NCBI RefSeq assembly: GCF_901000735.1
Contig: NC_081551.1
Span: 13,461,700 to 13,525,699, forward strand
Source: Corylus avellana
Taxonomy: Eukaryota > Streptophyta > Magnoliopsida > Fagales > Betulaceae
DNA: 64,000 bases
Direction: 5' to 3'
The position numbers and the translations under genes are program-made. Below are positions 1 through 10,925 of the stretch, one piece after another. Position 1 is the first letter of the stretch. Each line of letters starts with the position of its first letter. The notes beneath the pieces are model-generated. The model was not told the DNA's origin, did no database searches, and saw nothing but the letters and a program-made list of their open reading frames with translations.

Positions 1-330
1 TTTCGAATTTGTTGCTTGGGTATATAGTGGATAGTTATGCATGCAATTTAGCAATCAAGAAATTAAATATCCAATAATTTAGGACCAGGAATCAACATAT
101 GATAAGCTCATACTAGGGTAGTGGTTGAGATGCAATAAGATAATTTAGTGGGCTTGAGAGGAGTGGCACCGTATAAAGTAATATATAGTAGTAGATATAT
201 GTGAACATGAAGGGTAGATAATCCCATCATAATTTAGACACAATTAAATATAAGCTCATTTTACTTGAAAAAAACAAAACTATATATGGTCTTATTTCAA
301 ATTAGAATCACAATGATCCTTTTATTTTAG

Positions 331-912
331 GAACAATTACATTTGACCTCCCAAAGTTTCACCCAATTTGTAATTTGACCTCAAAAGTTTAAAAATTTTC
401 AATGTAGCTACTCCACTAACTATTTCCATCCAATTTGATGGAAAATTGCTCACGTTCGAGGCTTGTGCATTTTTTAGTCTAAAATTTTCAAAATTAGCCC
501 CATGTGTTTAAAGGAATTCCAAAAATTCATGGTGGCTATGGCAACCAAAAAAAACAAAACTAAATTGGCAGTGACCAATTTGGGGGTGGTTGCGGCCACC
601 CCCATTTGGCTCCTTGGGGGTGGTCTGCCACCCCCTTGGCCATTTGGGGGTCTCCGAGCCACTCCCAAAGGGTTTGAGGGTGGTTTTTAATCAAAATTGG
701 TTCGACACCACCAATTTTAAGTTTTTTTTTTTTAAATATATAGGGGCAATTAAGTATTTTTCATCACTCCGTAAAAGAAAACGAAAATTGTTAATTGATG
801 AGTCACATTACAAATGTTTGATACTTTGTTGAGGCACATTGCAAATTTTTAAACATTGAAAGTCAAATTGCAAGTTGGGTGAAACTTTCAACGGGTAAAG
901 TGTAATTTTCTC
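331..912. mobile_element. Non-autonomous TIR DNA element, copy A
   Basis: The two ends are long imperfect inverted repeats of about 100 bp. The left end starts GAACAATTACATTTGACC, and the complement of the right end reads GAGAAAATTACACTTTACC. The centre (about 585-690) is GC-rich with repeated GGGGGTGG and CCACCCCC blocks. No transposase is encoded; the short ORFs across it are chance frames. Flanks share a TATTTTA-like string but no clean target duplication can be fixed. The termini and GC-rich core resemble the MULE at 12291-13272, so a Mutator-type origin is likely but not proven. Confidence 0.65.
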
Positions 913-2801
913 AATATTTTATTAGACTAAAAGATATTTGACAATGTTAGGTTTTATATTTGTCTTGGTAAATTCAATAGTCAAAACATGGAGTTTTTGG
1001 GTATTTTATAGTAACGAAGTTAGCATTGAGTCGGGTACTCAAAAATTCAAGTTTATAAATGCAGTCCAACAAAGACCACTCTCAGTAAAATTGCTATATT
1101 TTTTTCATTTCGACATCAGATTATAAGGCAAGTTTTATGGCATTGAAAGTCTGATTGAAAGGCTTACAATTTTTCATTTCACAAAATATTTCCAATTCCT
1201 ATTTTTCCTAGGTCAAAATGGTCTAAAAATCTTGTTCATAAAGTATGATCGAACTTGGATTGATGTTGGATTCATCGAACTTGTTCACAAAGTCTGTTAG
1301 TGAAATTCGAACTTGCATTAATGTTGGATCGATCAAAATTGTGAAAAAAAAAAAAAAAACTGTTTTTATTTATAACCGACACACGTACATTGTTATCAAA
1401 ATCGATCTGTGTTCTTTTATACTTGCTCGAAATTTGTTATTGAAAACTGTACGTAGTATTTAGATTTATAATTGATAATATTGGTAATTTTAATTAAGAT
1501 TAAGATCTTTACTGTTTATTCAAATATATTATTAATCAGATTTTTTCTTTTTCTTTTTACCACCATACACAATCGCGTTCCCAAAACTGAGTTGAAATTT
1601 CCATTACTTAAATTTATCACTGTGGTCTCATCCCTAATTTGATAAGCTCAAAAACTTTGTCATCCTGTGTTCTACTACGTACAAGGTAGGGCAACGGTTG
1701 GGACTCTAACTGCAAAGCGCATAGGGCAACGGTTGGAACTCTAAATGCAAAGTGCACAACTTTTAAGAGGATCTCTAGCAATGTTACTAAAATACCTAAT
1801 TAAAAAGTGTAATTTTTATTTTAAGGAAAATCATCATTTTACTATTATGAACTTTTATCGATTTTGCAATTATTTCTTTAAAATTCAAAAATATCAATTT
1901 AATGTTTTAAACTTTAAAAATTTGCAATGCCAGTTTTCAATGTATCAAACTCTCAACATTTGATAAGTGTACGTATTTCTATGCACACTCCACCATAGAT
2001 TTCTATTCTCTTCTCTAATTTATTCAAATGCTGTTTTTATATTTTTTTTTATTATTATATTCTGGTCAACACCCATATTTTCAAATATTCCTATTTTCTA
2101 AACAATCTTTTTGTTTTCAACGGGCAAGTTGGGCAAGTTTTTTCAACGGTCATATTTCTTCAACGCTGGTGTTGAAAAGAGAAACAATAAAATAACAAAA
2201 AATGTAATTGAAAATAAATAAAATAAAGCAACTTTTTGCGACCGTAATTAAATATAAGTTGAAAATAACTCTATCAAAAAATATATTTTACATAAGATAA
2301 GTTGTTCGACGTAATTTTTTCCTCCAATTAGCAAAATATACACAAGAGAAATATTGCGCTTTTCAAAATTTTCTCTAAAATTTACTCTCTGAATAATATG
2401 TCACAATTCGATATAATCTATTATTTTGAAAAATGTGTTATCATCTTATCTTATGAGATTATGAAACATAGTTTGAAATGCAAATTTTATAAAAAAAAAG
2501 TTTTTAAAAATGTAGCATTCCTCTATGCGCGTTATGGGGCCTTTAGAACATCCGTGGAAAGATGCTGTAACATGCATGGTACCCTCCACACAGTAAAGGG
2601 GTGGGCACAGTAAGGAATCATAATCATGTAATAGAAAAGAGAAAGAGACCTCCCAAAAAGCCACAACATGATTCCGTATTAAGGACAAATTACACACGCA
2701 AAAACACTTAATTTCCATTTTTAATTAATTAGAACAAATATTCCAAGTACCCACCTCTCCTTTTGGAGTCCTGGTCTTTTATATCTATCTATATATATAT
2801 A
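913..2801. other. Intergenic DNA upstream of SAUR copy A
   Basis: No convincing gene is seen. The stretch is AT-rich and nearly the same as in copy B. A 36-bp direct repeat containing GGCAACGGTTGG lies at about 1686-1757, and two further AACGG cores lie at 2119-2123 and 2145-2149. This stretch would hold any distal control elements of the SAUR gene. Confidence 0.6.
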
Positions 2802-2811
2802 TATATATAAA
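2802..2811 (+). promoter_or_regulatory. TATA box of SAUR copy A
   Basis: TATATATAAA ends a longer TA run, 127 bases before the ATG at 2939. That spacing would give a 5' leader of roughly 100 bases, which is usual for SAUR genes. The same box at the same distance precedes copy B. The preceding (TA)n tract makes the exact box ambiguous. Confidence 0.6.
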
Positions 2812-2938
2812 CCCCTCTTTCCTAGGCATTCCACACAAGTAGCAACTCAAGTACTTCTACATCCCAATTAAACTCTTCCAAAGCCCTAGATTAGCCTTCC
2901 ATTTCCTCTTTATACACTCTTCCTTAATCAAGAAAGAG

Positions 2939-3256
2939 ATGCAGGAGGACAAGAAGATGAAGGTGAAGAAAGGATGGCTTGCAGTCCAAGTAGGGTTGGA
3001 GGATGAAGATGGCGAGTGCCAGCGTTTTGTGATTCCCATATCCTATCTTTACCATCCTTTATTGAAGAAACTTTTGGAGAAAGCTCATGAGGTTTATGGG
3101 TACCACACCACCGGCCCTCTTAGGCTGCCGTGCTCGGTGGACGACTTCCTCCATCTCCGGTGGCGGATCGAGAAAGAGTCAAACCATCATCATCAACATC
3201 ATCACCACCACTCCCATCCCCACCTTTCTGGTGCTTTGTCCTTTCACTCTTGTTGA
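2939..3256 (+). CDS. SAUR family auxin-responsive protein, copy A
   Basis: A single intronless exon encodes 105 residues, normal for a SAUR (small auxin up RNA) protein. Residues about 10-80 form the auxin-inducible domain (PF02519): the KKGWLAVQVG strand, an RFVIPISYLYHP core, a helix with LLEKAHEVYGY, then PLRLPCSVDDF. The tail (residues 82-95) is His-rich. SAURs typically bind and inhibit PP2C.D phosphatases at the plasma membrane, which activates proton pumps and promotes cell expansion. That role is inferred from the family, not shown here. The ATG chosen is the first after the TATA box; a second Met at codon 7 is possible. It differs from copy B at residue 90 (His here, Asn there). It is the only intact host-type gene in the copy, surrounded by transposons. 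Confidence 0.93.
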   Translation: MQEDKKMKVKKGWLAVQVGLEDEDGECQRFVIPISYLYHPLLKKLLEKAHEVYGYHTTGPLRLPCSVDDFLHLRWRIEKESNHHHQHHHHHSHPHLSGALSFHSC

Positions 3257-3320
3257 TCTACGTAGACATGACACCATGTTTTCCTTTTTTGTGGGAAAAG
3301 AACCAAACAAAGGGGAGGCA

Positions 3321-3326
3321 AATAAA
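3321..3326 (+). terminator. Candidate poly(A) signal of SAUR copy A
   Basis: An AATAAA hexamer lies 65 bases after the stop codon, with T-rich sequence downstream. It is the nearest good candidate for 3' end formation. Plant poly(A) signals are degenerate, so other sites may be used. Confidence 0.45.
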
Positions 3327-3472
3327 TTTAGCTAGACAAGCATTCTGTTTATTAGTGGTGCTTGCCGCTGTATTTTTATTTTTCCTTCTCTAACTTAATT
3401 ATCTGGGAAGCTGTTTTGTAATTCCAAAGGGAAATGAAGAAATAGATTTTACGCATAAAAAATTGTTCTCCA

Positions 3473-3517
3473 CTCTCTCTCTCTCTCTCTCTTTGTTTTT
3501 TTTTTTTTTTTTTTTTT
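3473..3517. repeat. (CT)n plus poly-T microsatellite, copy A
   Basis: A CT dinucleotide run of about ten units is followed by a long T run. The homologous tract in copy B (28783-28829) has a different length, as expected of slippage. Confidence 0.9.
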
Positions 3518-4120
3518 GGGTGATGAATGAAATTATATATCTATAATTTCAATGATAGAGTTATAATATTTTCTCAATCAAGAAGCCAACCTATCCAAAG
3601 CGGGGAAGAGTGCAAAAAAAGGAAAAAATAAATAAGTGTTACCCAATTGTCTACTGGATTTTCCTCTAGGTGCATGCATATGTTGATGCTGATATGATCT
3701 GGCAACGATAAAAAGAAGAGGAAAGGAAAGAGGTTAGTGCCATGATAAAAGTCTGAGCCAGCCCACACACAAATGGAAAAGATCAAGTGAGGTATCCTGT
3801 GGCCATTATAAGTTTATTCATGTATATCCCTACTTTTGCCAACATCCAGCACTAATTCTATTTCTTTTCTTCTTCCTTTTTTTTTTTCTTCTCTGAGTTC
3901 CTTCTGTATGATTTTGATCTGTCTTTTCGAGTTCTCAAGACGTTTTCCTCCAAATATGCTACAATAATTCTATCAAATTAAAAATAAATAGGTTCCCTTT
4001 TTTTGGATAAATAGGTTCCCTTTTCTAGTTTGTAATCTTCTAAATTCTTTGATTTTTTTTTTTTTTTTTTTTTGACATTATAATCTTCTAAATTCTAGCA
4101 GTTAGAAATGGATAAAAATT
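3518..4120. other. Non-coding DNA, no gene seen
   Basis: AT-rich sequence with T runs. A 21-bp direct duplication containing AAATAGGTTCCCTTTT (about 3986-4023) occurs twice here and once in copy B. Nothing codes. Confidence 0.6.
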
Positions 4121-4340
4121 AACTACAAACTAGTTTAGAGCTAATTCATATAAACCAGTTTAATAAAGTGGCATGTGTCCTTTAACATGTGATAAACACA
4201 TGCTTTCTTATTAATACTATTAAAAAATATATACGAGAAGCATATGCTATTACAAAAATATGTGCTTATCACATGCTAAGGGACAAATGTTACTTTATTA
4301 GACTGGTTTGTATGAATTAGTTACAAACCACTTTGTAACT
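4121..4340. mobile_element. 220-bp foldback MITE, copy A
   Basis: The left ~90 bases pair with the complement of the right ~90 bases. The shared landmark strings are CTAATTCATA, CAAACCAGT and CATGTGATAA. The spacer is short and AT-rich. No target duplication could be fixed. It lies at the 5' edge of the LINE remnant, and copy B has the same element at 29411-29630. Confidence 0.7.
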
Positions 4341-5204
4341 TGATGAAACACATGATGCTCGATGTCCCATATGTGAGAGAGGGGCAGAAACAATGAAACA
4401 TATCCTTTGAAGTTGTCTTGTAGCACAAGATGTGTGGGGAGGTGGACCAAAAAAAACTTCAAAAAAGGCATTGATGAGGGTCTCACCTTTTCTCATGTGG
4501 TTACAACTATGATAGATCGATGCGACATGGAGGAAATTGAGCTTATGGCAGTGATGGCTCGTAAAATTTGGTTTCGCAGAAATACGATGGTACATGGAGA
4601 AGATTTCACTTATCCTAACCAAGTTTTATGCGATGCAAGTAGCTCTCTTGATGACTTCAAAAGGGTTAATACAAAAGAGATGGATGCAGGGAGCCCTACA
4701 TACCAAGCACCACCAACACTTTGGCAAAAACCACCCATAGGTATGTGCAAAGTAAACTAGGATGAAGCGGTGGATAAAGTTCATGGGCGTGTTGAGATTG
4801 GTATCATAGTATAGGATCATGAGGGAGTTGTCTTGTTAGCGCATAGTACTACACGAAGTTGCTTGATCAAACCTATCGTAGTTGAGGCACTGGCCGCTAT
4901 ACATGTCGTGGATCTATGTAGGAAGATGGGTTTATTTGAAATAGTTTTGGAGGGGGATGCCTTACAAATTGTTAATGCGGCAAGCTGGCGGAAAAAAATT
5001 GGAGCAAGTTTGGTCACTTAATTGATGGAATGAAAGTGGGGTTGCACCAACTGAGATCGTGGAGGATTGAACATATAAAGAGGGATCCGAATTATGCCGC
5101 TCATAGTCTTACTAAGGAGGCTATTATAGATGCGTGCCATGGATAAACTTTGGGTTGAAGAAATTTCAAACTGTATATATGGTTTTGTAACTAGGGAGCA
5201 GTTT
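4341..5204 (+). pseudogene. LINE remnant: zf-RVT and RNase H-like domain, copy A
   Basis: This is the 3' end of a plant non-LTR retrotransposon ORF2. Near 4360 a zf-RVT signature reads CPICERGAETMKHIL, followed by a stop. From about 4740 an RVT_3-type RNase H-like domain is seen: the KVN-x-DEAVDK strand, then VEALAAIHVVD, then LEGDALQIVN with its conserved Asp. A downstream stretch encodes an HIKRDPNYAAHSL-like motif, usual at the end of this domain. It is broken by several stops, including TAG at 4758-4760 where copy B still has Trp. Endonuclease and reverse transcriptase are absent, so the copy is 5' truncated and dead. The solo LTR at 5205 sits inside its last bases. Confidence 0.8.
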
Positions 5205-7291
5205 TGTAACATCCCGTAAAAATCAATTAACTGATAATTGACTCCATGGTTCGCTTCTCAACCTTATTCGTCACAAAACAAGACTTAGGGATCATAATAT
5301 CTCCTAAGAGAGAGACTACAGCAGAAGACTTTCAACCACAGGAATAACAAAGTAATAACTAAATATCACAATTATAACAACCAAAGTAACGATAAAACAT
5401 CATAGCATAAATAGATCCTTAAATTGTGCTGGTCAAAAACCGATCAAATATATTACAAAGCTAGGATTATTGTCTGAAAGAAAGATAACAAGATCAACGC
5501 CTAAACTTAAGTAGTGCTAACATAATAACAATCTCAATCATCTCCGCCCGAGTTGTTCATCCATCATCCCACATGAACTTGAGCCAAACCGGGTCCATGT
5601 CCTAAAAAATGACCTGAATCAGGTCCTTGGCCACCACCAACTGGCTATCCGTATCCATCCTCCTCTATGCTAGCGCGCAATTTATACATAATGGAGGGGA
5701 AAACATACAGGGGTAAGTCTAACGATGTATCCATCCTTCTCTATGCTGCACATGGTACTTATGCCATTTAGTGATGAACTTCGTTTGAAGAAGTATGCAG
5801 CATTTTAGGCATGACAGTTATTCATAAATGCAGTATATATATAATATATGTTGAAATATGAGAATCATGTCATAGTTCAACTGATGGTCTATTTCAGATA
5901 TTACCCTTTTTCAGTAGGGTTGGAGTTGTCCCGTAGGATCTGTAATACAATGCCAGTACCCCGACTATTATACGCTACCGTCCATAACATTAGCAGCCCG
6001 ACCAAGTCCGACCTTAGGTGGCCCACGCTACTAATGATGTACGCCCTGTAGTGACCCGCTCATTAAGGCTGCACCGGTCACGAAATTACCATTGGATCCA
6101 AGGCTCGTATATCACATCCACACACACATTTGACAATAGAGTTAACATATATAGTAAGCCATGGCCGTTATCCCGTACATACCGATGTACCATGTCATAC
6201 GATGCAATTAGTCTTGTCCGTATTTTACATGCCTACTATTACAAGTTTCATCATCTCATTATTTTGTTAAGTAGTACATTTTTCACAAAATGTAGAGTTC
6301 ATAACATAGCAAAATGTATTTCATGAGAGTTGTAAAAATGCATGTTTTGGTACACAAAATAGAGTCGTGCAATGCGGGAAAAATACTGGCTAGTATCATG
6401 TGAGTTTGTACTCATCTGGATCATACAAGTCCTCCAAAAATTCTTCTAAAGGGTCCGAGTTCTTCAAATCTGTGGAAAGCCTAATATTAGTCCTATGTCC
6501 AAGCTAAAGTGAACCTAGAACAGGAAAACAGAGGCTTTTGAACAACTAGGCAAAATAACTTCCGTCCTTGAAATTGCTTGTGGATGAGCGCTCGGGCTTG
6601 ATGTTGAGAGTTCGGTCCGAGAGATTTCGGTAGAACCTCATTTGGTCCAACGATCTTGTAAGCAGTCCTAAGCTGGTTATAAGGCTATGAAAGGTCCTTT
6701 CACACCTTTTAGCCCAAAACAACAGGAAATGCTTATAACAAGATTAAGACATATACTTCTAGATTCTAACAACTAAGCTACTGTAAAACACAAGCTAGCA
6801 CAACATCTTAAGGAAAAACACTTAAGAGATATGATAGTTACCTCTACATAGCAAGAACCTCAACAAACTCCTCCTTCTCTTCAAGAACACCAAGGTAACA
6901 TCTCTCAAGCTCACAACAACACTCAAGCAGAGTTTCTCTATGGTTCAAAGGGCAGAATGAGGTGGCAATGGCATGAGAGGCGGGTATTTACAAGGTAGAA
7001 AATCTATGAGCTCTGCAGGAGCAGGCCTGCAGTGCAATGAGCGCTCGGTACTACAGTGCCGAGCATTCGCATACTATTTACCTAATGGTTTTTGGATTTC
7101 ACTTGTACGCTTGGGAAATATCTAGTGGTCAACCAAAAGTCAACGTATGCTCGGGCTGGTCCTCAAACGAGCGTTCAACCAAAAGGTCCAAAATTACCAA
7201 AATGACCCTCCAACTATTCTTAGTGACCCAAAAGTCCAATTAACCCTCTAACCAACCTATCTTAGCCTAGTTAATTATTTGGGTCACTACA
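5205..7291. mobile_element. Solo LTR of a gypsy-like element, copy A
   Basis: The sequence begins TGTAACATCCCG and ends GGGTCACTACA, typical TG...CA termini. It is flanked by perfect 5-bp target duplications AGTTT at 5200-5204 and 7292-7296. It has no internal region, so it arose by LTR-LTR recombination. About 2.09 kb is long for an LTR but known in Ty3/gypsy. The strand is written as the TGTAAC end first, but orientation of transcription is not established. Repeats of the motif GAGCGCTCGG occur near 6588 and 7038. Copy B carries the same solo LTR, so the insertion predates the split of the copies. Confidence 0.9.
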
Positions 7292-7296
7292 AGTTT

Positions 7297-7894
7297 GCCC
7301 CTACTTAATTGATATTATATCAATAAAGATTCTAATTTGGTCAACAACAAAAAAATTCTCCTTAGATAGCGTGGAGTTAAACAAGTTTTCTTGGCTTTAG
7401 AGACATTTTTGATGCTTCGTTATATAAGACACTGTAATCAATGTCTTAATGATAGATCTCCACGTCCAATTGAAGGCCAAGACCCATGAGAAGTCCAAGC
7501 CAATGTACACCTAGCATTAATAAGAGCCCTAGTCCTAGCAATAGTGGTGGAAGTCTTAGTCCAATACTTATTTATCATCCAATACTTATTTATCATCTTT
7601 AGTCTTTAAACTTATCTTCCATAGTCAAGTCTTCTAGCTTTTATGTTGTCTTTAGTAGTCTAGTTGTAGTCTAATTCCCTTACGTGTTGCATTAGTATTA
7701 CTATTACGTATTGTTTTCATAGAGAAGAGTAGTATAAATAAGGGATCAACATAAGTAAGCATTTATTGAGAATTATTAAGCAAAAGCTTGTTTGTGGTTT
7801 ATCTTTAGCCCTAATTGGAGTCTTGTGGTCTCTCCTACCCGAAAGGAACTATTATTTCTAGCCTATTTCTATTAATTGTTGTGGGTTTCCATCA
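7297..7894 (+). repeat. Probable chromovirus LTR remnant, copy A
   Basis: The segment ends GTTTCCATCA, and four bases later comes TATTATCAGAGCT, a decayed initiator tRNA-Met primer site, which marks the 3' end of a 5' LTR at 7894. A TATAAATAAGG box lies near 7733. The 5' end of the LTR could not be fixed. An 18-bp unit containing CCAATACTTATTTATCAT is doubled here (about 7561-7596) but single in copy B. Confidence 0.6.
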
Positions 7895-8420
7895 ACGTAT
7901 TATCAGAGCTATGTCTACCGACAAAGATTGTATTGAGAAACTTGAAGCTGAGGTCCTGGAGTTGAAAGAAGGAAAAAGGTGGCTACATAGTCAAAAATGG
8001 AGGATTTGTTCCATGAGCTTAGGGAATTAATTTTTCAAACTCACTCCTCGACATAGAAAGACAACAATGATCAAGGGTCAACGTCTCATCCACCAAAGGA
8101 GAACTCTGGCAACTTGAGTTGGGCCAAGGTGACGAGCGGAGAGAACCATCCAAATATGTCGCGCACAACCAAGTTGAATTTTTATCGATATACACACAAC
8201 TCTACTATGCCTACTAGTTCATGTCTAACACCATTAGGCACAGCCAAGAGACTTTTTTGGGAAGAGATGCAAAAAGGAAGGGAGAGGGGTCTTTGTTTTA
8301 GTTGTAATGAAAAATTTACTCCGGGCCATAGATGTCAAGTCTGTTACTTTTATTTTGGCTCATTCGGTTTTATGTTCGTAATCAGTTGGAAAATGAGTTC
8401 AAGTATGAAGAATTGAAGAA
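7895..8420 (+). pseudogene. Ty3/gypsy gag fragment, copy A
   Basis: A coding start ATG at 7911 follows the primer site directly and encodes MSTDKDCIEKLEAEVLELKE, a coiled-coil gag N-terminus. Further on, in another frame, is a KGRERGLCFSCNEKF stretch with a CX2C...GHRC zinc-knuckle signature typical of chromovirus gag before the protease. Most of gag between the two parts is deleted and the frame is broken. No protease or pol follows. This is a dead fragment, repeated at 33181-33710. Confidence 0.7.
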
Positions 8421-8652
8421 ATCAAAGTTTTTCAGTATAATGTGTCTGGATAACTAAAAGACAGGTCCTAATAGTAATTCCAGAGAGATCAACAAAGACT
8501 GACGTGTCAAGACAGGGTGTTAATACGTCCAGACACAGTTTTCCGAGAGTTCATTTTAGACAGCATGTCCGGACACAGTTTCCCAAGAGTTCACTTTAGA
8601 CAGCATGTCCGGACAGCAGTTGGACATGTCCGAACCTGATTTTCAAGGACTT
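8421..8652. repeat. Repeat-derived DNA with GTCCGGACA motifs, copy A
   Basis: No gene. A ~44-bp unit containing AGACAGCATGTCCGGACA is present twice here (about 8530-8615) and once in copy B. The GTCCGGAC motif also occurs in the adjacent Copia LTR, which suggests this is part of the same or a related element, but I could not place it. Confidence 0.5.
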
Positions 8653-9874
8653 TGAAAGTTACAATCTAGACTCTCAAGTACACCTAGAGGGGGGGTGAAT
8701 AGGTGTATATCATAAATAATGCGAAATTAACAATTAACACAAGCAACAATCAAGCACCAAAAATATGTGAAGCAACAAAGCATACGGACACAGATATTTT
8801 TGGTTACGAAGTGGAAACATGAAGAACCTCTTCAAGGAAAAACCACTCTAGGGCAACGGACCTAAGAAATCGTTTACTATATAAAAGAAGGAGAAAATAC
8901 AAGTTGCTACAGTTACAAAGCTTTTGTAGTTGACACAAACTTGTCTAGACAAGTGACCCTTCTTGCCCGGCTACCACGGTAATCCCCTCAGAACCTCTGG
9001 TACCCCCTATTATCGACTTCCCTTGCCAAAACCTCTAACAAGCTGCAAGTTACCTCGACTATTTACACACAAGTTGCTGAAAATAAATTATGGCACAACT
9101 CTAGGAGAGTATAGAGACTAAGCTCACAACATAAAACCTCTCCTAGCACACAAGGAAAAACTCACTCAAAGCACTTAGGATTTCTCTCTCACTTTCGTGC
9201 TTCTGCCGTCTATTTTCCTTGATCAAAATGAGCAGCATGAGTTCTCTATTTATAGGTAGAAATGAGGTGTCTTTTTCAGCTGCATTAAGACACTTTCTGA
9301 TTTGCCGTCTGGATGGGAAGAGGGGCCGTCCGGACAGACTCCTGTAGGTGCAATGGCATGGCGACATGTGGACAGCATCTTGACAATTCAACAAGCATTT
9401 AATTCGCGGTGCTAACTTTCTGACCACAGGCAGTCCTAACGAGCTAGGAGGCCATTCGGATGGGCTAGCATTTAATGCACCGACTCCCCGTGATTCCTGG
9501 AAGCATTTAATATGTCGGGGGAAAATTCAACGCGGTTTGACCTGAGTTCGTCCAAACAGCCATAGGGTTCGTCCAGACGGCCTAGCAATAAATGCTACAA
9601 AGCTGTGTCTCCAGGAGAGCCTTTAATTTGTCAGGCAAAAATTCAACCATCGCAACTTCCTCCGTTTGGACGGCCTGTGCGCGGACTCCTCTAGTTTTTG
9701 TATGGAGGTCTTCATCCTGCAGCACACTCGGATGGGCTTCGCGCGGCTTGCGAACGGCCTTCTCTGAAACTGCTCCAAACTACTCCTTAAGGTGCCAAAT
9801 TACAATTGGGATGCAATTACACTGTTTTGATCACCGAAATAAGCCAATTACATATTTGACAAAAATATCTAACA
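8653..9874 (-). repeat. Copia-type 3' LTR on the minus strand, copy A
   Basis: On the minus strand the LTR starts TGTTAGATATTTTTGTC and is preceded by a purine-rich tract (GCCAAAGTGGGAG), the usual Copia/SIRE-like arrangement. It therefore is the 3' LTR of a minus-strand element whose body lies to the right. The other end, TGAAAGTTACAATC on the plus strand, is less sure. A C-rich run followed by CTCTAGGTG lies near that end. GTCCGGACGG-type motifs recur through it. Confidence 0.7.
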
Positions 9875-10016
9875 GACTCCCACTTTGGCATTTCGGTGAT
9901 AAAACCACAAAATAACATATTGCAAAAATCCAAACACAAGATTTGCAGTAAACAGAAACTCCCCTCAAAGTGAGTATCCCATCAATGGCAGAAATAAAAC
10001 TAACACTCCAATAAAA
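9875..10016 (-). other. Polypurine tract and 3' end of Copia body, copy A
   Basis: Read on the minus strand, bases 9875-9890 give the purine-rich GCCAAAGTGGGAG tract that primes plus-strand DNA synthesis just before the LTR. The rest is non-coding and the same in copy B. Confidence 0.65.
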
Positions 10017-10925
10017 TATGAGAATAACTTCTATAAGGTCTTGGCACAAACCAAGCTCTTTGTGCCCTCCAATAATAAGTTGACATATCAGCTTGGAACA
10101 ACAAATAACCTTATTGTGAAAACACCAGATTGGACCTCTTTGATCACTTATGGATAAAAAAACCCTCCTCCTTTACGTTTTATCTCTCACCTTCTTGCCA
10201 CAACTATCCGTCTCTCTCCCTCATTTTTATTTGAATCAATATCCAAGCAAAATACCAAACATCAATGAAAATGGTTAAGATTACTTATTAAAAAAAAAAA
10301 AAAGAGATGAAAATGGACCCAATGTTCTCAAATAGTTACAGAGGCAAAAAAATAAACCCTAGTAACTAAAGTAGTTATGGGTTTGAAGGACGCAGAAAAA
10401 AAAAAATGTTTGTTTTAGTGAAGAGAGGAGATAGATCAAAGAACTCATGAAAACTAGAGGTTGGAAGTACTCAGTTTGCAAAGATTTCTGGAAAATGCAT
10501 TGTGGGTAGAGCAAATCTGCTCTTCTTTCTCCTCTCTCCTTTTGTATTAAAGGTAAAGGATTTTTTTGAAGGAATATGTAAATATTGCAATATGCACTGG
10601 GTTATTGATCAGATTGTTTTGGTTTGATTGTTCTTGTTTTCCTTGTATTTGGCTTCTTGGTGGGGTTGATTGAGGTGTAAAATGGGTGTTCTAGCTTCTT
10701 GCTGGGTTGGCATTCAGCATGGGTTGCAGCAGTGAGGTTTTTCTTTAGAGAGAGGTGAGAGTTAATAGGTAAATTCGGGTTTTTTTGTCCATAAGTGATA
10801 AAAGAGGCTTGATTTGGTGTTTTCATGATAAAGTCCTTTATTGTTCTAGGCTAATGTGTCAACTTATTATTGGAGGGCACAAAGGGCTTTGTTTGTGCCA
10901 AGACCTTATAGAAGTTATTCTCATA
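10017..10925. repeat. Long inverted repeat (foldback), copy A
   Basis: About 155-190 bases at each end are inverted copies of each other. The outer ~70 bases are nearly perfect (TATGAGAATAACTTCTATAA at the left end, its complement at the right end); similarity declines inward. The ~550-base centre is unique and codes for nothing convincing. No target duplication is seen at the edges. It could be a foldback transposon inside the Copia body, or two opposed fragments. A transcript would form a long hairpin. Confidence 0.75.

Noticed and set aside
8648..9879. Near target duplication GACTT/GACTC around the Copia LTR, suggesting a solo LTR
   Set aside because: The bases on the right are a polypurine tract (GCCAAAGTGGGAG on the minus strand), so the LTR is attached to an internal region; the 4 of 5 match is probably chance.
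9592..10049. ORFs in the Copia LTR and its flank (also 34841-35298)
   Set aside because: They lie in LTR, purine tract and foldback sequence, have no recognisable domain, and repeat only because the segment is duplicated.
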